NCBI GenBank assembly: GCA_947174505.1
Contig: CAMWJF010000017.1
Location: forward strand, 1-64,000
Direction: 5' to 3'
Origin: an uncultured Lachnospiraceae bacterium
GTDB lineage: Bacteria > Bacillota > Clostridia > Lachnospirales > Lachnospiraceae
Length of the DNA: 64,000 nt
Below the pieces are notes generated by a model. That model did no database searches, was not told the DNA's origin, and saw nothing but the letters and a program-made list of their open reading frames with translations. Position numbers and translations under genes: made by a program. Positions 9,561 to 17,928 of the stretch are shown here, piece after piece (position 1 is the stretch's first letter; each line of letters starts with the position of its first letter).

Positions 9561-9961
9561 GACGCAGACGCCTCCTTCATTTCCGTATTTTTATCTTCCT
9601 TTGCTGCGGCGAGTTCCCGCTCCAGCACTTCCAAATCTTCGTATATTTCGCAATGTGCCGACAGGTTGTCGTTGGTGGCGGCCTCCAGCCGGGACAGCAC
9701 ATGGGAGGAGACGGGAGAGGCAAACCACAAAAAGACGATGATTAAAAACATTTTCAGGGTTGTAAAGTTCAGACCCGAAAAAATCATCAGACCGATCAGG
9801 CACGCGCTGATGCCCAGCGTATCGCCCATGGCGGCGGCGTGCATTCTGTTCAGGACATATTCAAAATGAAAGACGCCGAACAGCTCTGTAAAAAATATGA
9901 CCATTCCGGTCAATATAAACAGACATCCGACAATAAGCCTGATCCATTCAAACGCGTTCAT
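9557..9961 (-). CDS. mrpG: MrpG-type antiporter subunit
   Basis: A 134-residue protein starting at the ATG at 9961 (MNAFEWIRLIVGCLFIL). GGAGG lies 8 nt upstream, which rules out the ATG 6 nt earlier. It has three membrane helices and the family motif FGVFHFEYVLNRMHAAAMGDTLG. The C-terminus (about 95-134) is a charged helix ending in KEDKNTEMKEASAS. Its start overlaps the end of mrpF by 14 nt. MrpG is a small accessory subunit needed for assembly of the antiporter. Confidence 0.87.
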   Translation of the reverse strand: MNAFEWIRLIVGCLFILTGMVIFFTELFGVFHFEYVLNRMHAAAMGDTLGISACLIGLMIFSGLNFTTLKMFLIIVFLWFASPVSSHVLSRLEAATNDNLSAHCEIYEDLEVLERELAAAKEDKNTEMKEASAS

Positions 9962-10280
9962 CAGCATTTCCTCCCTCCGCAGCTTCCTGATTGTGGTGCT
10001 GTTCCTCGTAGATGCCAATATAAACCTTGGAGATCACAACCACGGAAAGAAAGCTGATCATGGCATAGATCAGACAGATGTCCACCAGGTAGCCCTCCTG
10101 CAAAAGCAGCGCCAGAATTGAGATCATTACCATAACCATCGTCCCCATCATATTGACGGCCATCAGACGGTCGGCCACACGGGGACCCTTTACAGCACGG
10201 ATCAGACAGATCAGCAGCATAACGGATAGTACGATCAGTAATAGGATAAAAAGCGTGTGGTAGATCATTTCTTTTTCCAT
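9948..10280 (-). CDS. mrpF: MrpF-type antiporter subunit
   Basis: A 110-residue protein with three hydrophobic helices. RAVKGPRVADRLMAVNMMGTM is the typical MrpF loop (pDRvvAln). The start at 10280 has GGAGG 7 nt upstream and overlaps the end of mrpE by 16 nt. The tail (about 93-110) is hydrophilic. It lies between mrpE and mrpG as in classical Mrp operons. Confidence 0.87.
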   Translation of the reverse strand: MEKEMIYHTLFILLLIVLSVMLLICLIRAVKGPRVADRLMAVNMMGTMVMVMISILALLLQEGYLVDICLIYAMISFLSVVVISKVYIGIYEEQHHNQEAAEGGNADERV

Positions 10281-10744
10281 ATCTGGCCCTCCTCGATTTT
10301 AGTCAGAAGTTTCACAAATACGGAGGAAGAAATGCCCTCCGCCAGTTCTTTATCAAGACAGTGTACCGTATATTCATTGTCCGTTAAGGCAACGGTAATT
10401 GTACCGGGAGTCAGCGTGATGGAATTTGCCAGAAGTACCCGTGCAAAAGTGGTGTGCAAATTGGCTTTAAAATGCACGACAGTCGGTTCCAGTTCGTACT
10501 CGGCAGTATAAATCAGACGAAAGACGGCGAAATTTGCCTTTAAAATTTCCCAGATTAAGGTTAGTATATATCGAACCAAAAGAGGCGATTTTTTGTATAA
10601 AAAGAGATCGAACCGGGGAGAGTAATTGAAAAACTTACATAAAAACCAGTACATAACCCCTGCAATGACAACACCAAAGGCAGCAATTTCCGCGGTAAGC
10701 TGCCCGTTAAAAATAACCCAGATCAGAAAAAAAAGAATAAACAT
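10265..10744 (-). CDS. mrpE: MrpE-type antiporter subunit, first gene of the operon
   Basis: A 159-residue protein with two or three N-terminal hydrophobic segments (MFILFFLIWVIFNGQLTAEIAAFG) and a soluble C-terminal half. ANSITLTPGTITVALTDNEYTVHCLD is the clear MnhE signature. A GGAG ribosome site lies 7 nt before the ATG. As the first gene it should be close to the operon promoter, which would lie in 10745-10992. No other gene is seen in that stretch. Confidence 0.88.
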   Translation of the reverse strand: MFILFFLIWVIFNGQLTAEIAAFGVVIAGVMYWFLCKFFNYSPRFDLFLYKKSPLLVRYILTLIWEILKANFAVFRLIYTAEYELEPTVVHFKANLHTTFARVLLANSITLTPGTITVALTDNEYTVHCLDKELAEGISSSVFVKLLTKIEEGQIWKKK

Positions 10745-10967
10745 TTTTCTACTCCATTCCTCTGAAAATATTTTGTATTTCTTCCTATTAAAAGGGAGCC
10801 TACATGAACGATGATATTATGGACCTAAAAAAAGGAAGTGTCAAGAGGGGATTCCTTTTCCGCTGTAAAATAATGCTGATCCCATAAAGGAGAAAGTACG
10901 CTTCTGCTATTACCGGTTAGCCAAAGATATCTGCGGTATCCGCTCTTTCGCAAAGCAGGATACCATA

Positions 10968-10982
10968 ATGATATAGTATCAT
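10968..10982. promoter_or_regulatory. Palindrome ATGATA-tag-TATCAT between the channel gene and the antiporter operon
   Basis: A perfect inverted repeat with 6-bp arms and a 3-bp centre lies 10 nt beyond the stop codon of the FNT-family gene. A second perfect 7-bp repeat, GGTATCC/GGATACC (10935-10941 and 10958-10964), is next to it and could be the FNT operon terminator stem, although no U-tract follows. The core resembles the larger palindrome before the LysR gene at 12875-12897, so it may be a regulator site. Confidence 0.35.
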
Positions 10983-10992
10983 TTAATATAGC

Positions 10993-11799
10993 TCACGCTT
11001 TTGATTCTCCCGTATGATACAGATATACATAAAAATAACCCGCTCCAACGATACATGCTCCGCCTAAAATGTTTCCAAGAGTGACAGGCAGCAAGTTATT
11101 GAACAGAAACCCTGACCATGTAAGCGAGTCCGCCAGTATACCATATTCACCGGAAGCAAAGATTCCCGCCGGTATGAAATACATATTTGCTACACAGTGT
11201 TCATACCCCGATACTACAAATAGCATAATCGGCAGATATAATCCTAAAATTTTACCTGCCACATCTTCTGCCGCAAAAGAAATCCAAACGGACAGGCAAA
11301 CCAGGATATTGCACAAAATTCCTCTGAGAAAAGCATCCTGAAATGAAAATAAGACCTTATTTTGCGCCGTTGTTACAACTGACTGTGCCAATCCTCCATC
11401 AAACACGGAATAAGCATGGCTGTATGTCAACAAAAGTGCAACAAAAATACTTCCCGTAAAATTTCCAAGATACACAATTCCCCAATTTCTTAATAATCCC
11501 TTTATACTTGTCTTTTTATGTAATACGGAAATAATGATCAGGCTGTTTCCTGTAAAGAGTTCCGCCCCGGCCATGATAACCATAAGAAGCCCCACCGGAA
11601 AAACTAACGCACTAAGGAATTTTCCAAGAGATTCACTTCCTGCATTAAATGAAGCCACCTGACTGCCAAATGCTCCAAACGCTATAAAAATACCGGCGAA
11701 TACAGCCAGTATAAATGTTTTCCTTATAGTAATCCTCGTTTTGGCCGCACCGGCATCCGAATATCTTTTTGCAATTTCTGATGGTGTAAACATATTCAT
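10993..11799 (-). CDS. Formate/nitrite transporter (FNT) family channel
   Basis: A 268-residue membrane protein with six hydrophobic segments. GYEHCVANMYFIPAGI carries the conserved pore histidine region of the FocA/NirC family, and GAELFTGNSLI is the matching first-half motif. FNT channels move small monocarboxylates or anions such as formate, nitrite, hydrosulfide or lactate across the cytoplasmic membrane. The substrate cannot be decided here because no formate lyase or nitrite reductase gene is nearby. Its start overlaps the stop of the preceding small membrane protein gene by 4 nt (ATGA), so the two form an operon. Confidence 0.88.
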   Translation of the reverse strand: MNMFTPSEIAKRYSDAGAAKTRITIRKTFILAVFAGIFIAFGAFGSQVASFNAGSESLGKFLSALVFPVGLLMVIMAGAELFTGNSLIIISVLHKKTSIKGLLRNWGIVYLGNFTGSIFVALLLTYSHAYSVFDGGLAQSVVTTAQNKVLFSFQDAFLRGILCNILVCLSVWISFAAEDVAGKILGLYLPIMLFVVSGYEHCVANMYFIPAGIFASGEYGILADSLTWSGFLFNNLLPVTLGNILGGACIVGAGYFYVYLYHTGESKA

Positions 11800-12050
11800 T
11801 CCCTCATTTCCCCAGTTTCTCTGGTCTTCTCATTTTTTCTTTTTATATGTGCAGCCAGATCAATGGAAATTGCCATACCGAGAATCATACCAAACCCTGT
11901 GTAAAGAGGTATATCTTTCGCCACTGCACCAATAAAAACACCCAGAATTGCGCCACCAATCATACCCGCAAGTAATCCAAAATTTACATGGATCTGTCTT
12001 TTACCGTTTCCATCTTCTTCCCGTCTTTCGTTCATAGTTACTTTGCTCAT
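11796..12050 (-). CDS. Small two-helix membrane protein, operon partner of the FNT channel
   Basis: An 84-residue protein not recognised as a named family. Residues 1-20 are charged. Two hydrophobic segments follow: FGLLAGMIGGAILGVFIGAV, with glycine spacing typical of packed helices, and TGFGMILGMAISIDLAA. A basic tail (HIKRKNEKTRET) ends the protein. It is translationally coupled to the FNT gene by a 4-nt overlap. A role as a small regulator or assembly partner of the channel is inference only. Confidence 0.7.
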   Translation of the reverse strand: MSKVTMNERREEDGNGKRQIHVNFGLLAGMIGGAILGVFIGAVAKDIPLYTGFGMILGMAISIDLAAHIKRKNEKTRETGEMRE

Positions 12051-12137
12051 TTCTAATCCTTATGCCTTTCTTCCCGTTTACAAACTTTAAATAAGCGTAA
12101 AAATTGTTTTTCATTGCTTTATGTATTTGATGTGTAA

Positions 12138-12152
12138 CTATATAATATATAG
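12138..12152. promoter_or_regulatory. AT palindrome CTATATA-a-TATATAG in the divergent promoter region
   Basis: A perfect 7-bp-arm inverted repeat lies between the divergent FNT operon (start 12050) and the XRE regulator (start 12214). It is well placed to be the operator of the XRE protein or part of overlapping -10 regions. The sequence is purely AT-rich, so chance is possible. Confidence 0.35.
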
Positions 12153-12213
12153 CGTTAGGTCATTATAGCACAACTAATATTTTATTACAATTACCAAATG
12201 AGGGTTTTGGAAT

Positions 12214-12528
12214 ATGAAAGAGATTAACTTTGAATTAATCAGTAAAAAAATAAAAGAAACCAGAGTCGCAAAAGGACTGACACAGGAATATCTCGCAAAT
12301 GCTTCCGATGTGAATGTTTCACATATCAGCAATATTGAAAATAACCGTGTGAAAATATCTCTTTCAACTCTGGTCAATATATGTAATGCGCTGGATGTAA
12401 CCGTAGATTATATTCTCTCTTCTGAATATACGGTTGCTTCATCCCTTGACAATGAAGTGATTAAAAGACTTCAGAATTGTTCCGATGAACAGAAAGACAA
12501 GCTGTTAAAGATGATGGATATCATCTGA
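12214..12528 (+). CDS. XRE-family helix-turn-helix transcriptional regulator
   Basis: A 104-residue protein. Residues 8-66 form an HTH_3/XRE domain: ISKKIKETRVAKGLTQEYLA, NASDVNVSHISNIENNRVKIS, LSTLVNICNALDVTVDYIL. The remaining 35 residues (LDNEVIKRLQNCSDEQKDKLLKMMDII) are a helical tail common in clostridial single-domain regulators. It is divergent from the FNT operon, with a palindrome between the genes, so local regulation is plausible. Its last 24 nt overlap the convergent gene at 12505-12762. Confidence 0.85.
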   Translation: MKEINFELISKKIKETRVAKGLTQEYLANASDVNVSHISNIENNRVKISLSTLVNICNALDVTVDYILSSEYTVASSLDNEVIKRLQNCSDEQKDKLLKMMDII

Positions 12529-12762
12529 GGATATGCCGCTTTCATACATAAGCTGAATTCCATGTTTAAAGCCTATTGCAAACATTTCACGTTCAGTCTG
12601 ATAAAGCACACCTGTGAGCATATCTCTCGCTTCTTCTTTCGTAATTCCCTGTGCACTGCACAATTGCTCTAGTATTCTCTCCAGATCAAAATCAACATTC
12701 GTCTGTACAGTTTTAAATTCCTCAGACTCATAGATAATTTTTTCGAATAATTCGTCAATCAT
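12505..12762 (-). CDS. Small acidic helical protein of unknown function
   Basis: An 85-residue protein, MIDELFEKIIYESEEFKTVQ...GISSDDIHHL. It is predicted to be almost all helix and acidic, with no signal peptide or membrane segment. A GGAG-like ribosome site (AAAAGGAGTG) lies upstream of the ATG. It converges on and overlaps the XRE gene by 24 nt. I do not recognise the family. The closeness to two regulators suggests an accessory role, without direct evidence. Confidence 0.6.
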   Translation of the reverse strand: MIDELFEKIIYESEEFKTVQTNVDFDLERILEQLCSAQGITKEEARDMLTGVLYQTEREMFAIGFKHGIQLMYESGISSDDIHHL

Positions 12763-12874
12763 CTGTACTTTGAGACACTCCTTTTACCATTCTAAATAGT
12801 TGATCCTGAAATAACCGTTCGGATATTTCTTCAAATTAATTATACTACCTCTGGACTTATGTGTAAAAATTATA

Positions 12875-12897
12875 TATGATATATGCAATATATCATA
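12875..12897. promoter_or_regulatory. Palindrome upstream of the LysR-family gene
   Basis: TATGATATAT at 12875-12884 and ATATATCATA at 12888-12897 form a perfect 10-bp-arm inverted repeat around GCA, ending 28 nt before the LysR start codon. LysR-type regulators commonly bind AT-rich dyads (T-N11-A type) next to their own genes, so this is a likely autoregulatory site. Confidence 0.5.
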
Positions 12898-12925
12898 ATA
12901 ATATAGCAGCAACAGGAGAACCCTC

Positions 12926-13840
12926 ATGTCAGTATCTTATGAACATTACAAAATATTTTATTACGTTGGAAAATACAAAAGTTTTAGCAAGGCGGCAAAG
13001 GCATTAAATAATAGTCAGCCTAACATTACAAGAACGATGAATAATCTGGAAACTGAATTAGATTGCAAATTGTTTATCCGTTCCAATAAAGGGGTTGCCC
13101 TCACAGTGGAAGGCGAAAAACTTTTTCTCCATGTTCAGGCTGCCCACGAACAGCTCCAAATAGGAGAAGCTGAAATTAACTTTTCCAAAAACCTCCACAA
13201 TGAGCGCATTTCCATTGGTTTTTCCATTGGTATAACGGAAATCTTGCTCCATGACGAGATACTTCCGGTACTCCGTGATTATCATCAATTATATCCCGGA
13301 ACTCACATTCGGATTGTCAATAATTCTACGCCCAATCTTGTTTCTGCCGTATCAGACGGACTCATTGACATGGCGGTTGTCACTGCTTTTTCTAATTCAA
13401 ACTTGAATCTGCACGAGACAATTTTAAATTCTTTTCAGGATATACTAATTGGCGGGCCATCTTTTTCCCACCTCAAGGATAAGAACCTGGCAATTGCTGA
13501 TTTAGTTCAGTATCCAATCATCAACTTATGGCAGGGAACTGAAACCTTTGAATTTTATAAGAATATTTTTACTTCACATAGTCTGCCGTTTGAACCGGAG
13601 ATTGAAACAGCCACTATCGACCAGGTGCTTTCTTTTGTCGCAAATGATATGGGGATTGGATTTATTTCTCCAGAGTATGCCAAGAACTCACTTCAAAAGA
13701 GCGAAGTCTTTCGGATAAACCTTACCGAAAATATCCCTATGCGTAATATCAGCCTCATTCATGATATCGGAAGACCGGTTAATCTCGCTGCAGATATTCT
13801 TCAGGATATGATTTGTGCTGCTAAAGCATATACTATTTAG
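12926..13840 (+). CDS. LysR-family transcriptional regulator
   Basis: A 304-residue protein. The N-terminal winged helix-turn-helix (about 5-65) has KSFSKAAKALNNSQPNITRT, MNNLETELDCKLFIRSNKG and VALTVEGE, the standard LysR pattern. Residues 90-300 form the LysR substrate-binding fold (ISIGFSIGITEILLHDEILP and QVLSFVANDMGIGFISPEYA). An AACAGGAG ribosome site precedes the ATG. It probably controls its own gene through the palindrome just upstream and possibly the FNT operon. Its ligand is unknown. Confidence 0.9.
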   Translation: MSVSYEHYKIFYYVGKYKSFSKAAKALNNSQPNITRTMNNLETELDCKLFIRSNKGVALTVEGEKLFLHVQAAHEQLQIGEAEINFSKNLHNERISIGFSIGITEILLHDEILPVLRDYHQLYPGTHIRIVNNSTPNLVSAVSDGLIDMAVVTAFSNSNLNLHETILNSFQDILIGGPSFSHLKDKNLAIADLVQYPIINLWQGTETFEFYKNIFTSHSLPFEPEIETATIDQVLSFVANDMGIGFISPEYAKNSLQKSEVFRINLTENIPMRNISLIHDIGRPVNLAADILQDMICAAKAYTI

Positions 13841-14010
13841 ACTAAACATTTAGGAAAAGCAGTTGACGTACATCTAAAAATAACCATCCGATACTCAACG
13901 GAATTTCACCAGCGGCGTCTGCCAGCTTTACATTTGCGTGTGAGAATGGAGGCGGTTCCGTTCTCAACACTTGTTATTCAGCAGAAAATCAGATAAAATA
14001 TGATTAGCAG

Positions 14011-14032
14011 TAAGCCGCAGTAATGCGGCTTA
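14011..14032 (+). other. Perfect hairpin in the leader of the PanE-like gene
   Basis: TAAGCCGCA and TGCGGCTTA pair over 9 bp around the loop GTAA (a GNRA-type tetraloop). No U-tract follows on either strand, so it is probably not a terminator. It lies 66 nt before the PanE-like start codon and may be a leader structure. Confidence 0.4.
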
Positions 14033-14098
14033 TGAACGGTATAGCATGACATACATGACAGGGCTATAAATGGTGGGATGATAAGAATGGAGGAACAC

Positions 14099-15019
14099 AT
14101 GAAATATTTAGTAATCGGCGCGGGCGGCACTGGTGGCAGCATTGGCGCATATATGGAGGAGGCGGGCAAGGACGTTACCCTGATTGCCAGAGGGGAACAT
14201 TTGAAAAGGATGCAGGAGCAGGGTCTTAAGATGGAGACCACGAAGAAGGGAAACTATACCGTGCATCCCGTCAGGGCAACGGATATGGCACACTATGACG
14301 AACAGCCGGACATTATTTTCGTTTGTGTGAAAGGCTATTCGTTGGAGGAAACGGTTCCTTTTATCAGGCGGGTGGCGAAAGAGACGACGATTGTGATTCC
14401 CATTTTGAATATTTACGGGACGGGCGGAAGGCTGCAGGAAAAGCTGCCGGGGCTTCTGGTAACGGATGGCTGTATTTACATAGCGGCGGAGATTAAGGAG
14501 CCGGGAACGATCTGGCAGAACGGAGATATTTTCCGTATTGTATATGGCGTGCGGAAGAAGGAAGAGCTTCGGCCTGAGCTTTTTGAGGTGGCGAAGGATT
14601 TAAAGGAAAGCGGCATCGACGGGGTGCTGTCGGAAAATATTCAGAGAGACGCTCTGCAAAAATTTGCCTATGTGTCCCCCATGGCAGCCTGCGGACTTTT
14701 CTACCATGTGAGCGCCGGGGATGTGCAGAAGACCGGGGAACCGCGGGACACCTTTGTGAAGCTGATGAAAGAGGTGGATGCGCTGGCTGTGGCCATGGGT
14801 GTGCCCTTTATGGCAGATATTGTGACAACGAATTTACAGATTCTGGATGCGCTGAATCCTACGGCCAGCACTTCCATGCAGCGTGATATTTATGCAGGAA
14901 AAGCTTCCGAGATCGACGGCCTGATCTACGAGGTGGTGCGGATGGGAGAGAAATATGGGGTTCCCACACCCACATATCGGATGATTGCGGATAAGGCGCG
15001 GGAGGACGGTCTGAGGTAA
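14099..15019 (+). CDS. Ketopantoate reductase family (PanE/ApbA-like) oxidoreductase
   Basis: A 306-residue protein. The ATG at 14099 is chosen because GGAGG lies 5 nt upstream; the frame extends back to 14078 without a ribosome site. The N-terminus MKYLVIGAGGTGGSIGAYM is a Rossmann NADP-binding loop. Residues 175-300 form the helical ApbA_C domain with DALQKFAYVSPMAACG and PTASTSMQRDIYAGKASEID, which matches the family motif around the catalytic residues. It likely reduces a 2-oxo acid to a 2-hydroxy acid. No pantothenate gene is adjacent, and this family has many members of unknown substrate, so the panE symbol is withheld. Confidence 0.85.
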   Translation: MKYLVIGAGGTGGSIGAYMEEAGKDVTLIARGEHLKRMQEQGLKMETTKKGNYTVHPVRATDMAHYDEQPDIIFVCVKGYSLEETVPFIRRVAKETTIVIPILNIYGTGGRLQEKLPGLLVTDGCIYIAAEIKEPGTIWQNGDIFRIVYGVRKKEELRPELFEVAKDLKESGIDGVLSENIQRDALQKFAYVSPMAACGLFYHVSAGDVQKTGEPRDTFVKLMKEVDALAVAMGVPFMADIVTTNLQILDALNPTASTSMQRDIYAGKASEIDGLIYEVVRMGEKYGVPTPTYRMIADKAREDGLR

Positions 15020-15102
15020 GAAAACAGCCTATCCATAGGAAGAGGGCAGGGATTTGCTTTATAGAAGAAATGATTTAACATAAGCTGACACGGGAGGAAG
15101 GA

Positions 15103-15321
15103 ATGACAGAAAATACGGAGAAAAAATTTAAGGAGAAGTATCTTGCCGGTGAGATAGCGTTTGAGGAGATCGACGATTACAGTCAGGAGTGGGGATTTTC
15201 CGACACCACCGACACTCTGCGGGAGTATCTGGGGCTAAACGCTGAGGAAGAGGACGCATGGGTGAGCGTGGGGGACGAGGCGCTGAAAGAGCTTCTGGAT
15301 AAACAGCGTCAGATAAAATAA
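15103..15321 (+). CDS. Small acidic protein of unknown function
   Basis: A 72-residue soluble, acidic protein (MTENTEKKFKEKYLAGEIAF...LLDKQRQIK). GGGAGG precedes the ATG. The DDYSQEWGFSDTTDTLREYLGL and ALKELLDKQ stretches look helical. No domain is recognised. It is 83 nt downstream of the PanE-like gene and converges on the ABC exporter operon. Confidence 0.65.
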   Translation: MTENTEKKFKEKYLAGEIAFEEIDDYSQEWGFSDTTDTLREYLGLNAEEEDAWVSVGDEALKELLDKQRQIK

Positions 15322-15354
15322 ATTTTATACTTTGTAAATGCGGATATAGTAAGA

Positions 15355-15374
15355 AGGGGGAGTTTTATCCCCCT
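15355..15374. terminator. Hairpin between convergent genes
   Basis: AGGGGGA and TCCCCCT (15355-15361, 15368-15374) form a 7-bp stem around GTTTTA. It overlaps the stop codon of the ABC permease gene at 15373. There is no clear U-tract on either side, so termination is only suggested by its place between convergent genes. Confidence 0.4.
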
Positions 15375-16152
15375 ACCAACCCTTCTTTGTAACCGTTCTT
15401 TTCTGTTTTGCAGCAGTCTTGACGGGCGCATTTTCTTTTGTTGTAAATACAAAAACCGCAGAAATCAAAAATGCCGCAAGCATGCTGGCCAGACAGACGG
15501 GAATATTCCAGTTCACCGCCGGATCATAGCTGCGGTAACGGATTAATCCCAGACTTGCCGTGACAGGATAGATATCAGCCACCGCCGCGTCAGCGGCTGC
15601 AAACATACCGCCATAGCCATAGACAAAAGCAATGACCGTACCTATCATATGCCCGTTGGATATGCGGGCGGTTACCGCGATAATCGGCATTACGGCAATA
15701 TAGAGAAACAGACAGTTCATCATGATCTGTACAAATGCCTGTAATGCGGAGGCGGGGGAAAGCCCCGGAAATCCCATCAGGAAATTACCGATCACGGTAA
15801 AGGCTGCGCTTACCAGTCCCAAAAACAGGGACAGTAATGCACAGACAAGTATTTTCCCCCACAACAGATTGCAGTAGGAAACAGGGACAGGCAGGATACT
15901 TTTCAGCGTATCGTCTTTTGCCTCTCTGGCTATGGTATATCCCGCGATCAGGGAGATGCACACAGGAAAAATCATGGTGACATTATTCTTGATCACCTGC
16001 TCCGCAAAAAAGGAAAATGTCCAGACAGTACCGTCCGATGCCGTAGTGGAAAACATTGTCAGCAGAACGGAGAGCAGCATCAGAAGAACGCCTGCCCATA
16101 TCATATAATACCGTTTTAATTTCCAAATTTCAGTCTTGACCATGCGAAACAT
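15373..16152 (-). CDS. ABC exporter permease, LanG/BcrB-like (second system)
   Basis: A 259-residue ABC-2-type permease with six hydrophobic segments and a short basic tail (KQKRTVTKKGW). The N-terminus MFRMVKTEIWKLKRYYMIWAG is typical of lantibiotic-immunity and bacitracin-type permeases. It is the last gene of a three-gene set (ATPase 17855, permease 16948, this gene), with a 1-nt gap to the previous permease. The set should form an exporter removing a membrane-active peptide from the cell surface. It could also be a plain BcrAB-like system with an unknown substrate. Confidence 0.8.
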   Translation of the reverse strand: MFRMVKTEIWKLKRYYMIWAGVLLMLLSVLLTMFSTTASDGTVWTFSFFAEQVIKNNVTMIFPVCISLIAGYTIAREAKDDTLKSILPVPVSYCNLLWGKILVCALLSLFLGLVSAAFTVIGNFLMGFPGLSPASALQAFVQIMMNCLFLYIAVMPIIAVTARISNGHMIGTVIAFVYGYGGMFAAADAAVADIYPVTASLGLIRYRSYDPAVNWNIPVCLASMLAAFLISAVFVFTTKENAPVKTAAKQKRTVTKKGW

Positions 16153-16153
16153 A

Positions 16154-16948
16154 TTATTCTCCCCTCCTTTTGTACAGATAATCGATGACTATGACAGAAA
16201 GAACAGCATCAATGCCTAAAATAACGCTTGTCTGAAGGGTTGTCGGCAGCAGATAGGAAAGCGTATCCTTCATCTCCATCACCCCATGCTGTGCCATATC
16301 TCCCGCACTCCAGAGTGTTGTAAGGGGAATCGGCATGAGCCAGCAGAAAGTTTTCGGTAAGATGCCAAAAGAGGATTCTGCGGTCATACTTAAAACACTG
16401 TAAAAGACACAGAGCAAAACAGAAAAAATATAGGTTTTGCTGAAGAAAACAACAAGCACGACTAAAGGCAGGGTCCCTGCGGTGATAAAAATTCCCATTT
16501 CCAATGCCACGAACAGTTTATAGGCAATTCCATTTACTTCTGCTATCAGACTCCCGCACAAAATGGCGGCAAAAGACGAAAATACACTGAAAATCATTCC
16601 CATAATAAATAAAACAAGGATTTTCGCCAAAATCATCTGTGTGCCTGTCACCGGAATGGTGCGCAGATTTTTGAAGGTGTCGTTATCCCGCTCCATGAAA
16701 AACAGCATGGCGGCAACGATTCCGATGACGCAGGGCAGAAGCAGCGACACGCCATAGCCCATAATAAACTGGAAACAGGCGTTAAAAACCTCGGCATCAC
16801 TGTCAAATCTCTCAGCCGTCTGTGGTGTTGTCAGCAATACCGTAACAGGTACAGGAAACAAGAACGCGGAGAGTATCACCAGTAAAATGAATTTCTTCCT
16901 CTTTAATTTGGCAAACTCGCATGTGACAAGTTTAAGCAATCCCCTCAC
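16154..16948 (-). CDS. ABC exporter permease, LanE/BcrB-like (second system)
   Basis: A 264-residue protein with six hydrophobic segments, beginning MRGLLKLVTCEFAKLKRKKF, the usual start of this permease family. Its first 17 nt overlap the end of the ATPase gene, so expression is coupled. It pairs with the permease encoded next to form a heterodimeric membrane channel of the lantibiotic-immunity type. Confidence 0.8.
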   Translation of the reverse strand: MRGLLKLVTCEFAKLKRKKFILLVILSAFLFPVPVTVLLTTPQTAERFDSDAEVFNACFQFIMGYGVSLLLPCVIGIVAAMLFFMERDNDTFKNLRTIPVTGTQMILAKILVLFIMGMIFSVFSSFAAILCGSLIAEVNGIAYKLFVALEMGIFITAGTLPLVVLVVFFSKTYIFSVLLCVFYSVLSMTAESSFGILPKTFCWLMPIPLTTLWSAGDMAQHGVMEMKDTLSYLLPTTLQTSVILGIDAVLSVIVIDYLYKRRGE

Positions 16949-17855
16949 CCCCCGTTATCCGCTTGAAATACTCTTCAAGACTTTCTTCGCAGAGACAGGC
17001 TTCCGATACTTCCAGACCGTTTTCCACAAAAGCGGTTACCATTTTTCCGATGGAAATATCCGGATTGTGCAGCTGCATATGATGCCCGTCCTGTATGGTA
17101 AACTGTTTTTCATGAAACCGGTGCTCTATGATGCCGGCGGCAAGCGCCGTATCAGAAACAGTAAACCGGATATGTCTGCTGCTTTTGGCTTCCAGCTTTG
17201 CAAGGCTTTCTTCTTCCAGCAGTACACCGTGGTCAATGATGCTGATATCGTCAGCCAGCAGTGCAATCTCCGAGAGGATATGGCTGGAAATCAAAATGGT
17301 TTTTCCGCGCTTCCTGCAGAGGTCACGAATAAAGGAACGTACCTCCGCAATACCGATTGGGTCAAGACCGTTGATCGGCTCGTCTAAAATCAAAAGCTCC
17401 GGGTCGTGCATCACGGCAAGGGCAATAGCCAGCCGCTGCTTCATGCCAAGTGAATATTGGGAAAACAGCTTCTTGTCTTTGTAGGGCAGACCTACCAAAT
17501 CAAGTGCCTCTTTGATGGCATTACGGTTTGACATGCCTCGGAGGGTGGCAAAAATGCGTAGATTTTCCGTGGCGGTCAGATTGGGATAAAAACCGGGGGA
17601 TTCAATTAGGCTGCCGATACGGGGCAGCAGTTCTTTTTCATTTGCCGGTAAAGGTTTCCCCCAGATTGTCACTTCCCCGGAAGTGGGCTTTGTCAGACCG
17701 AGAAGCATTTTCATGGTAGTTGTCTTGCCTGCTCCGTTTCTGCCAAGAAGCCCGTAGATGCGCCCCTTTTGGACATGAATATTCAGGTCGGAAACACTTT
17801 TTTGTGTACCATACTGTTTGGTGAGATTTTTTGTTTCGATTACATAGTTACTCAT
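16932..17855 (-). CDS. ABC exporter ATPase, LanF/BcrA-like (second system)
   Basis: A 307-residue protein. GGAGG 7 nt before the ATG at 17855 (MSNYVIETKNLTKQYG) decides the start. Walker A is GRNGAGKTTT, the signature is YSLGMKQRLAIALA, and Walker B is LLILDEPINGLDP. The C-terminal 90 residues (HIRFTVSDTALAAG and onward) form the regulatory extension seen in bacitracin/lantibiotic ATPases. It energises the two permeases that follow. Its similarity to the ATPase at 19477-20397 shows that the two exporter sets are paralogous. Confidence 0.9.
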   Translation of the reverse strand: MSNYVIETKNLTKQYGTQKSVSDLNIHVQKGRIYGLLGRNGAGKTTTMKMLLGLTKPTSGEVTIWGKPLPANEKELLPRIGSLIESPGFYPNLTATENLRIFATLRGMSNRNAIKEALDLVGLPYKDKKLFSQYSLGMKQRLAIALAVMHDPELLILDEPINGLDPIGIAEVRSFIRDLCRKRGKTILISSHILSEIALLADDISIIDHGVLLEEESLAKLEAKSSRHIRFTVSDTALAAGIIEHRFHEKQFTIQDGHHMQLHNPDISIGKMVTAFVENGLEVSEACLCEESLEEYFKRITGGEGIA

Positions 17856-17928
17856 TGCAAAACCTCCGTGTGTCATTTTCTTTAAGACGATGCGGCATTA
17901 CACGCCGGCTTATCTGTAAAACGGGGCA

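Noticed and set aside
14011-14032. Terminator of the LysR gene
   Set aside because: No U-tract on either strand and about 170 nt from the stop codon; kept only as a leader hairpin.
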